Source of the DNA: Mnemiopsis leidyi
Lineage: Eukaryota; Ctenophora; Tentaculata; Lobata; Bolinopsidae
DNA: 51,792 bases
Reading direction: 5' to 3'
Assembly: GCA_000226015.1 (NCBI GenBank)
Contig: JH153300.1
Location: 347,411-399,202, forward strand
Below are positions 37,939 to 48,300 of the stretch, piece after piece. The notes beneath the pieces are model-generated. The model searched no databases, was not told the origin of the DNA, and saw only the letters and a list, made by a program, of their open reading frames with translations. Each line of letters starts with the position of its first letter. Position 1 is the stretch's first letter. Made by a program: the position numbers and the translations under genes.

Positions 37939-38025
37939 ATTGGCTGATCGCCGTACACGTGCTGTAAACAAACGTCCCCCGTTGGTTCTCCAAAAGCACG
38001 TGGGCCATCCCCAGTACCGGATTGG
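37939..38025. promoter_or_regulatory. ATTGG/E-box modules about 1.2 kb upstream of the gene
   Basis: ATTGG (37939) and ACACGTGC (37955-37962) span 24 bp. GCACGTGG (37996) and ATTGG ending at 38025 span 30 bp. Confidence 0.5.
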
Positions 38026-38453
38026 CGTGACGATTTGTCTGGTGAAAACCATGTTTCAGTTTACGCAACAAATTGATTTCCTGATCCAACCGTGATTATA
38101 ACACCTTTTCGTGAAATCCCTCGCGTTTGTCGAGGGTATTTTTGTGAGAAGACATGTCAAGATTTTCCGCCTCTAATCGCTCACAATCGTGTGAAAGTAG
38201 CGAGCACTCTCCTCCACACACTTTCTCTCTCGACACATTCCAGATCTTCCAAATCTTGCTTTTCTCCTCTCCAATTCTCGGGGATCGTAGTGGTGGCGAC
38301 ATTTTGCCATTACCAACAGGTCTAATGCAGATGGTGGTGCCCCGCTACCTACTTCAAACGTTTATCTTCACTTCATTTCCGCTCTTCTCGCAAATAGATT
38401 TTTGGTATCATTTCCACCGCTCGGGCCGTGTTGCGCTATTGGTGGACCCCGAA

Positions 38454-38483
38454 TCACATGACTCTACAACCTCCCCTGATTGG
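38454..38483. promoter_or_regulatory. Variant E-box to ATTGG composite nearest the gene start
   Basis: TCACATGA at 38454 and ATTGG ending at 38483 (30 bp), about 750 bp before the first coding exon. It may belong to the zinc-finger gene promoter; no TATA box or start site is evident. Confidence 0.4.
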
Positions 38484-39236
38484 AGGAGCTGAAGTACCAC
38501 AAAAATCGCCCAACCTGACTGGTGTTAGGGTTTTTCTTGGCAGTTTCAAAACTTGCGGTCACACCAATATCTCTCAGGTGTTCCTTGATTCGTCCACAGA
38601 GCATCTCTCAGCCCTGCTATTTGCATAACAGACCATGACCAAACGTAATCTCTATTCTTTTCGCTATATTTTTTCTTATCTCTTCTAGTGGTACAATAAA
38701 ACCTGCTCTTTTTGGTATGCGATTTTTCTTATTTTATTAGGTTTGACGTCTCGCGTGTCGCAAAGCTCGTAGCGGTGCAGTAACTGTTCTTAAGATCTAA
38801 ATCTAGCTCTTGCATGCGATGTCATCTATCTTAGTCATTACTTCTCATTACTTTTTCCTTGGGTAATTTAATTCTCAGCTAACGACCAAGACTTGCATCT
38901 TTTTTAAGTACATTTGATCTTGATAATCAGATTAGCGTTTGCGGCCGGGAGAATAGCCACCCTGCTTTGAGTTTCGTGGTGTGATCCACTGCGTCGTGTA
39001 ACCCTTTCTAGAAACCACGGTGTGCAGTTATTGGGGCGACATGTTTACGTAAACGTCTCCAGTCTTGACGACTCAAAACTTTGTACAATCCCTGATAAGG
39101 TCTAACGTGTGTATTACGTTTTATTGTAATTTCGTGGGAACGTTATCGCCGTGTCTAAGTATCAATTTGTTTCTTGTTTCAAAGTAGTTGATTAAATTAT
39201 TGGTTGATTAACGAGCGTATACCGTAATCAGGTGTC
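38484..39236 (+). other. Upstream/5' UTR region of the zinc-finger gene
   Basis: This region probably includes the promoter and any 5' UTR exon. In-frame TAA at 39225 closes the coding frame. T-rich acceptor-like sequence ends at AG 39183-39184. Confidence 0.4.
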
Positions 39237-39311
39237 ATGACACAAATCGACAGTACAGCGCAGACCGATCTCGGTATCAGTGATCACGAGGAGCTGCTGC
39301 TTCCATATAAG
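39237..39311 (+). CDS. Coding exon 1 of the zinc-finger gene
   Basis: A 25-codon first exon starts ATG ACA CAA ATC and ends in a Tyr-Lys codon pair followed by the strong donor GTAAGA. It ends in phase 0 and joins exon 2 in frame. An in-frame TAA at 39225-39227 supports this ATG. It encodes an acidic peptide with a run of Leu (EELLLPYK). It is too short to stand out as an open frame and was found by looking for a phase-matched partner to exon 2. A 5' UTR intron could end at the AG at 39183-39184 (after a T-rich tract) or at 39229-39231, but this is not settled. Confidence 0.72.
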
Positions 39312-42300
39312 GTAAGATACATGAGTTAAACTTATCTTAACCTCCCTTATTTCGTCAGAAATATTTTGAGTATTATTGATAGTGTGTGATTTACTTATTA
39401 TGCGTGATATAGCTCATTGTATCTAGCCCTGAATTGAAAACATATCCTCTTTATCATTTGCCGAATGTTGAGGCCCTAGCAGATCATTATCACGATGGAA
39501 AATAACCCCAAAATACGCCCCAATTCAATCAACCCCGTATTCTGATTTAATCAAAATACTGCATAGTCAATAAGTGTTCGCCATGCCCCGAGTTCTAACT
39601 TTCCAACATTTACCCCGTTTGAATAACATAAAGTAAAAACGTTAATCAGCTGAAGTAGACCTCATATCTGGTGGTTACAATGGCCGGTATAGCCACATTA
39701 TTATCGGTATATTCCCACGGACCCGCCGGCCCAGTAATAAGGAGATAATGACACACAGTCCTGGTATAGAGAGTGAAAATTGGTTCCAATCCCGGACTGA
39801 GGATCCCTAGTGGCTAGATGCAAGGTGTGGTGCTCTCTCTTTCTCGTCACTGCATTACACAATAAACCTAGATCAGGTTCTAAATCATGCTCCACCAGGG
39901 GGTCACTGCCACCGCTAGAATTAGCACATCCCGTCATATCAGCAACCGATGAGGCAATAGGCTCCCAAAATAACGCACATTTCATGTAAAAACAGGGGGC
40001 CGCGTCTAAAATCTTAATTTCCGTGTCTCAGCATGACGTGACTTTGTCATTTTCCTTCAAATTCTATTAACTTCTGAGTAGGCAAGAGCACTATTGTTGA
40101 AACGGCTCACACCATTATATTGTGTGACCCACTTAGTTCTCTAAATTTGTCTTCTTTGATTCGTATCATTTGTTCTTTCACTCCAGTCCCTACTTTGAAT
40201 CTGTCCCCTGTTGAATATGTTAACCGAACGTAGCGAATTAACAGAGTACTATCAAATGGTAGGTTTTGTTCGAGTTCATTCTTCGTTCCTTTATCGCTAG
40301 TCGCCTCAATCCGTCGGCTCAAAGCTCTCGTGTCATAAGACATTATCGAGAAAGAGAGAAACGCAGAAAAATTGGGGCTTTTTAATTCTAATTAGTCATT
40401 ACACCAGAGAGAAATGTTCTAAGAAAGCATGTTCCCTCTACCTTCTGAGATAAGCCAAGGCCACATATTTTAGCTGAACAATGCACTAACTCCGGTATTG
40501 AGCATTCCTTTGGAACCAGAAGGCCCGCCCTCCCCGTCGTGGATTTAATTCGAATCTAGCCTAGGATCCGGAGATTACCCTGATCCCCTTCAAAGGTGGC
40601 TCCGACAGTAAAGCTTCCATTTTTAACGATTCATTGCTGATTATTCTAACCCGACTCGGGTTAATCTCATATCAAAAACCTGGACACACCAAATTTGACA
40701 AAAATTACCCAAGCTCCTTGGCGTGTCTAGTGAAAAACAATAGTTTTCTTGCACCTGCGGACCAATCAGTGTCCAGTATTCCATCTTAAAACGGATCTCA
40801 GCCAATCAGAGCACAGCAAGGCAGTCACGTGATATGTACGAATCGTCTGAGGCCAAGTTTTACTGTTCCCCATTACCCAGTTACCTGTCTCACGAATCAC
40901 TTGTCGCTGAGAAACATATATATTTACTAATTTTCATAGAATCACACTAAAATTTTTGTATGAATTCATAATTTGAAAATAGAATCTTATCGCGCCACGC
41001 TAAGCTGGGAACGTGTTAAAAATCAAAGAATTGAAAATTAGTTGCCGCTTTTGAAAAACATTAATAATGCCATGGTATTTAGTACAAAGGACCGTGCGGA
41101 GCTGTGACTTAGATTTAACATTTAAGAAAGAACGGTGTCGAACAAGAAAATGGGTTCCCCACGTTTGCGCTATATTTTTCACACAAGCCTGCAAAAAGTC
41201 AAGCAAAAATGACAAGTTTATTTTAACCCCTATAACTGACGACCCTTTCCCTCTTCAGGCGATCTACTCGCAACTCCTGGACACTATTCGCGAGGTCGTG
41301 ACACAAACCCTGGACTCAGCCTACGGCACTGGAGCTCCACACATCACCACTGAAGTCCTCGAACTTGCCCTGAAGGACAACCTCAGTTCCTTTGTTGGTT
41401 CTCCCGAGAAGAGCTCCGTCTTGAAGAAGGAGAGAGTGGGCGGTGAAGCTAATCTAGATCCCAAGATCCTGAAAATGTTGCAGAACAATTGTGTCCAGCA
41501 GCAGCCAGATATCTTCAACCAGACAACAAACCAGCTGCTGAAGCTGATAGAGCTGAACTCTCTCAACTCTGATATCACCAAGACTCAGACCAAGCCCTAC
41601 GCTCAGTTCCTGGGGTATCCCAACCTTCCCCTACACAAAGTTAACCCATACGCCTCACTTCTATCCCAGCAAAACAACCTGTTTAAAACCAGAGAGAGCC
41701 CCCCTGCTGCTACCTTCAATCCTACTTCCAAACCCTTCACTCCTCCCCTCCTACCTACGCTCCAGAAACAGTTCCTGGCTACCGAGCCTTCTGTAGGGCC
41801 CAAGATCTTCTCACCAGGAGTGATAAAGAGCGAGGAGAGTAACAGAGTGTCTCCCTCCAAGTCTCCCCAACAAGCTGCCTTCCACACTGGACCAGACACT
41901 AAAAGTATCTTCTCCCCAAGCTCGCCCTTCACCTCGGTAGCGGCTACCAAGCCCCAGACAATCTCGTCTTCAGCTAACACCAGCCCGGTGTCTCTAGCTA
42001 GCACTCTCCAGCAGCTCCAGAACTCCATCTCTGCAGGAACCAGGCCGCTGTCCAACACCCCCTACACCCAACAGTCTCACATCACCCACTCTCTGAGCAC
42101 CTCTCCCCTCCTACCCAGCAGTTTGAGCTCAGCAGCTGCTCTGACCAACACCACCAACATGCTCCTTTCTAACGGATCTAACCTACTGAGCAGCTCGCCT
42201 CCTACCACGATGAGCAACATGGAAGTTCACCAGAACTTCATAAAGCAGATCAACCTTCTAAACCAGACAGCTCCCTCCATGCTGGGACAAAAACTAGGAA

Positions 42301-45300
42301 TTCCAGTGAGTATCCTTTGTTTGGGGTTCCTGGAACCACGGCTTCAACATGTTTTGTTCAATGCACTAATGTCCAATCAGTCACTTTTTGTCGACCTACC
42401 TTGAGTATTTTGATTAATCCCCCGACAGACTAAAATATTTAGGCTCTTAATTTTGTCATCAGAATTTGTCAAGCTTATGTCCGATTGGTGTTATCTATAA
42501 AAATCTCCCCACCTACCCTATTCATCTAGGTCTCTACTCCCCCGTTTTCAGGGCCAGGACAAAGCCGCCAAGGACATAGAGAAGGTCCTGATGGATATAC
42601 AAGTAAACATGACCAACATCAAGCCTGATCCCTGGGGTCAAGCTAAGGACAAGCTTTACAAGTGCCCCCATTGCGACACTGCTTTCGCCAGACGACAATA
42701 CCTCAGGTTAGGCGCATTTTCGAAATCGTTGTCATTTTTAAGATTTTCCAAACCAACTAATTCTGCCCACTGCCATTATTTCAAATTCAAAACGTATTTA
42801 TGTAAACTTTGGCTTTCTCCCTGAAGAAACCCGCCCTGGAAAATTCGGTGAAGTCGAAGTCATGAGTGTCTTAATAGTCGGTTCTGATCTATTTACGTAG
42901 AACAATGATGAAGATCAAGTTGTGCTTAGTAATAAGAACGTGCTGGTTCCACTACAAATCTCTAGACAAGGTCCTTAGTATCTCCAACCATCATCCTCTC
43001 TTCCTCCTCTCTTCACGTAAAGTAGCTACAAAACCACGTGAAGTCTGGTGGAACCAACACTCGGCACGTGACACGTGGTTTTATTGTTATCCGCAGCCAC
43101 CACCAGACACCCGTTTTCTAAAAGACCGACTGATGAGTAGGACTAAACGGAGCTCTGTAACGGATCTCTATTGTAGCTAGCGTATTTTTCGTAACATTTA
43201 CCCCGGCTAAACTTTATCCTACTCATTAGTTCCACCAATATTGCCCTGTTAAAAGTGAGCTGAGTCTTTAGTGTTCCTAATCATCAACAAGACTTCCCAT
43301 CAGCCCGATTAGTTTCTCTAAGTCTCTCTACTTTCTCTAAATCTACCCAGATATTGTGGGTCATCAGCAGTCATTATAGCGTGACAGACGTCGTCTTCCC
43401 TCTCTCTCTCCCTCTCTGTGGCGTGTGTGTCGTGCTGTTCCTATCTCCGACATCCAGCAAACAACTCACGATAACACAGGGATTATTTTCTATCTCAACC
43501 CAGGAACAGGAAGGAATAAGGATTATATTGATTTAGCTGAATTTCCTCACGTCTGGCATGCCCGGGAAGGTAATGGTGTCGTTTGCCTGTCTAGCGTAGC
43601 GCAGACGTTGCCGTATACCGAGAGGAGGGAAGCTTGCCATCGTGACACACATACGCACGACAACAACCACCAATTAACCGGTTCACGAGGTCCGCCACCC
43701 ACCAAATTCCACCTTCTCCTTCTCGAGATCTAGACATAGATTTCGTTAGCGCTAGTAATTTTACCCAAAACTACTGCCGTTCTTCTGGCCGGTACCCGGA
43801 AAAACCTAATCATTATTCTGGTAAATCGTGAAATTATATGTCTGGCTGCCGGGTGGTTGGGAGGTAGGAGTACCCATCAGATCTATATCTCTGGAGTTGG
43901 GTACTGGCGTTGTCAGCTCCCATTTTAGCTAAAAGTGGTCCTCATTAACTGAGGAGGGAGGCAGGGAGGGAAGCGAGGAGTAGTCATTTTCGGACTGCAC
44001 TTAATCGATCTGTGCCTGTCATTAATCACCAGCTAAAGAGTCGTTTTGAGGAAAATTTCCTCTAAAGTCGGTCCGTGATCATACCTAATTAGCCAGTGGA
44101 ATACAAAAGATGATTGCGGTAGGGAGATCACTAATTGTGGGTGAGTACTACTCCAATTCAGCGTTCCCCCTGCACGTGGTGCGCGCGTCACATCACGTGC
44201 TGTGTCACGTGACTCGGTAAATGGTTGCGTTTCTACTCTGTGGGGCCTCCGTCCTCCTGGCCGGACATATTTAGAAAATTACAACAAGTTCTCCACTTCT
44301 TACACGGTCTTAGTCGGCCATTATCAATAGGCAATAAGAGGACTTTAATCATAGGACCACCATTTATCGTCTACAAATACCAAATTATTTTATCCTCCTA
44401 ATCGCTTACCGGCTTCCACTGCAGCAAAACACTGGCCGAATTTCCCCTTTTTATTTAATAACAGCCAAGTTTACCTACACTAGCTTGTGACTCAAGTTTC
44501 CTCTTTTTATTCAATGACAAAAGATAACATTTTACCTACTACACAAGGTAACAAACAGCACGAGTTTACTATATTTATTTATCAACAAAACATCCCAGTG
44601 TACCCAAAGAAAATAATCAATTTAACACTCGCAACTCCTTTCAGTAACCACATCATAAACGTGCACAACCTTAAAACCTGTCCGGAGTGTAAAACGACGT
44701 TTTCGAACGAGGAAGCGTTTAACGCTCACCTGGCCCTCCACCCCAAGAAGGAGTACGAGTGTGGAAGTTGTAACAAGAGTTTCAACAGCGTGTATCTCCT
44801 GAAAAATCACCGGTAAGTTCTGTCAGTGAGGTGATTTTTGAACCGGTGATGTGGTCTTTCTGATAACACATCACCCGGTGTTAGCTGCCGTATATTCTGG
44901 GATCGCAATTATCGGATGGTGATATATTGCTGGCTGTTGGAAAAAGTTAAGGAAGGATATGGTTTCTACAAACAGCAACGTGTGCCGATATGTTTTTAAA
45001 ATACACCATGTGACCGAACTTGAATCGTCATATCACAATCATTAGACTTGAAATGGTTTGTTAATATTAGGATAATTCTGTAATCACTGGTATTGTTAGC
45101 GAGATTCTTGCCATACTTTTTAAAAAGACCACCCCCGAGTTAGCGGAAGAGCACACAAGCCCGAACCCATGAAAGCTCATATGTTAATTAAAAACACGGA
45201 GCATCTCGTAGAAAGAAAATTCCCACAATTAGTGATCCCTACAATGTTGTCTGTTTCAGGAAAACCCACGTCAAGGACAAGCCCTTTGCCTGCAACATCT

Positions 45301-48300
45301 GCGGCAAGACTTTCGCGGACAAGTACTACCTCCGCAACCATTTCTCCATACACTCGCCAGTCAAACCGTACAGTTGCCCGGTGTGCGGCCGCGGCTTCGC
45401 CAGCTCCTCCGCCCTCAGATACCACAGGTATGTTGTCACGTGATGCCCTTATTTGGTCATTGTGTGTTTGTGTGTGCGAGTGTTTGTGAGTCTGGGACGG
45501 GATTGTGATATTTGTCTTATTTTGGTTTCCCGTCATGCGATGATTTTATCATTATTTTATTCTTATATCGTTAAACACACGACGTTTTTGGCGGTGATTT
45601 TTACGTGAATCGGTGGATTTTCTAGGCGATCTTACGGTGGAAGTAATAACCTGCTGCCTGCTCTTTTGAAAAGATCCTCAGTACAGTCTGGTTCCTTTGT
45701 TTGGATCCAGACAATCCAATTATAGCGATAGTTTTTGAAATCATGATTAAAAGCAAGCCAATGTCTGAATTGACTCGTCTGATCATACCTTTTTGTGTTT
45801 TTTAATTTTTAGAATTAAAATTGTAGCCGCGCTAATGAGGACTACTCCAAGTCTACGAGGGGAGACAATGAACTTTGGAATGAATAATATCCTCACTCCA
45901 CCATCTATGTCATTAATATCGGGGGAGTAGACGGAGTTTTCCGTATTATAATAGCGTGGAAAGAGGGTTTTGCGTTCATTAATACGGTCCGATTAACTTC
46001 CCCTAGGAGCTCAGACATTTGCCAAACAAAATCCTTGTCTCGTCCGGTCGTTAAAACAAAAAGCCGTTCGTCATTTTTAATTAAAGTGGCCGCGACTACC
46101 CATAGTAGAATTCGATTGAATGGTCGTTAAAGAAAAGGAATCTGTTTTTGAAACAGAATATGCCTGGGTTTAATCCCCAGGAATTTTGGAATGCACATAG
46201 CGGGTTTGCTAATGAATGAACAGTCTGTAGGTTTTAACCTTGCTGTAGAGTACGCTGGTGGTTTAAGTTGTTATGTACTTGAAGTGAACTTGAATCAGAT
46301 ATAACTGAGAAAGATATCTAACAGAGATAATATCTTCAGTTTCCAGCACACGGGAGAAAAACCAGCCAAATGTCAATATTGTCCAAGCGAGTTTGTTCAG
46401 AAGAATCAGCTAAAACTTCACATCGCCAGAAAACACAAGGTATGTTATAATTTTATATGTTCGTCACAACCATCGTCTATCTGTTACAAATCTGTTTTAT
46501 TTGTTTCAATCTGTCTTTATCGTCTGTTTTCCATTTCATCATCACGATTCTGAATGCTAGTGGTCACCTTAGTACCTAGTTACCAGCTTTTTCAGTAAGT
46601 ATTTGTAATATTCCTCTAGAAGTACTAATCTTGTTGTCACTTATGTCCTGAGGTTGGTCTAGAGTTCCACTGTGTCAATATTCGCAAAGTAACTTTCAAT
46701 TTCGCGAGTGTTTTTTCACTTTCTGCACCGATGCATTTCACACCCCGAAATTAGATTGCCAAGTAAGGGCGGATAACACCTCGAATTGCTGTGTCGCATC
46801 TCTGTACTTTCAAGCCATTGTCAGAAAATTTAATCCCCGAAAATCCTGGACGTATTTAAGTTTAAATCCTCGGCTCTTACTCCAAATTAAATTCACTAAA
46901 ACCACTTTTTTGTCCACGAGAGTCTTCTGGCCAGCTGCAATGAATTAAAAGATTGCATTAGTAAAATATTAGTAAAGAGATGGTGACAAGGTCGAGTTTT
47001 CTCTCGCACACAGGTGCTCTGTCTCTCAGTCAGCTGATTCTAATTTCTCTAAAACCTTCCTGTCACGTGATATGCCCTTATATGGTCATACCACATGACA
47101 GGCCCTTATTTGGTCACAACACGTGATGTTAGTTGAGGTGTGTCACCGCAAAACGAAGTTCGTACAGTTTATCGGAAGAAGTAGCACTTGCTCTTAAATT
47201 GTCGTTCATCTGAATAAATTCAGGAGTGAGGGGACAAAGGCTAGTGCTACAGACGCTATATTAAGTATACCTATCTCTTAACGTTAATTTATTCAGGGTG
47301 AATTGCTGTGACTGACCGCAAATTTACAATTATCTTTAACAAATGCCCGTTAAATGCAGCACACATCAAAAGGTGGCCCGATCATACTATTAGAATAAAT
47401 TTATGATATAGTTGATGCCCCAATAATGGTGCTAGTTATAAAACTAAGCCGCCTTGTTGCCTAAAAGCTACCAAAGTTACCCCCGACCAATGAGGACCTC
47501 CCAACTGGCTCAGGAACCAATCAGACAGCCGCCTTTCGGAGGCGGCTAATTTGACACGTTTTGTCAGATGGTCTAAAGGAAAAGCACATATTAAACGAGA
47601 AAGGACTTCTGCTCAAACCACTTCGGTAATTGTTCTTTGAAAGAAATTTTTGAAAAGAAATTTGGTGGCCTCTAATAAATTTGTTAATCTGTTTGTGCAA
47701 TTAAGGATATTGGATCTAATTTTGATGGAGTGGTGCGAGCTGTTACCCTGCTCTGTTCCCATGGCTTTACTTGTTTCAAATTATCCGACAATTTTACAAC
47801 AGGCCCAGTAACAATAATTTCCGCTTAGAAAGGTCTGTAAAAATTTTAGGAGAAGGTGGGGTGGCTCCAAAACGGGACTTGAATATTTCCTGAATATAGC
47901 ACGGAATGTTGCTCCCTTTGAGGGGGTTTAATTTATCGATTATCACTTGACAGTTTTTCGAGATCCTCAGCTACCGCCAACATTGTAATCCGATGAATTT
48001 TTATCTGAGTTAAATCACTTTCCATTTCTTGTCTACCAGTACCAGGCATTAACCTAAAATGTGAAAGTTTTACCCTAAAATCAGTGGAGCGAAAAATGGG
48101 AAAATTTTACTGTGCATAATAATTCTGGGTAGAGCAACTTAGACAAGTAAAAATTTCAAACCAAGGCAGCACCGTATTAACTTAGTCGTAACTTAAAACC
48201 ACCAAACTCGTCAGTTACCTCACCTTCCGTATCCATCTCAAGACCAACATTACCGTATACGGAAACAACCACTTCACCCACTTCACCATATAAGGAAACA

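Larger units (their letters stand above)
42707..44644 (+). other. Intron 3, with two E-box clusters
   Basis: This 1938-bp intron contains two dense CACGTG clusters, at 43035/43065/43072 and at 44173/44194/44206, and a CT-rich tract near 43401-43417. The last roughly 150 bases are open in the exon 4 frame. The acceptor GCAACTCCTTTCAG at 44644 is strong. No additional exon is convincing. Confidence 0.7.

Noticed and set aside
41603-42058. 151-codon minus-strand frame
   Set aside because: Shadow of exon 2, which has clear coding bias, splice sites and phase continuity on the plus strand.
46333-46347. Alternative acceptor TTTCCAG for exon 6
   Set aside because: It would break the reading frame and the H-x3-H spacing of finger 5; the upstream ATCTTCAG keeps both.
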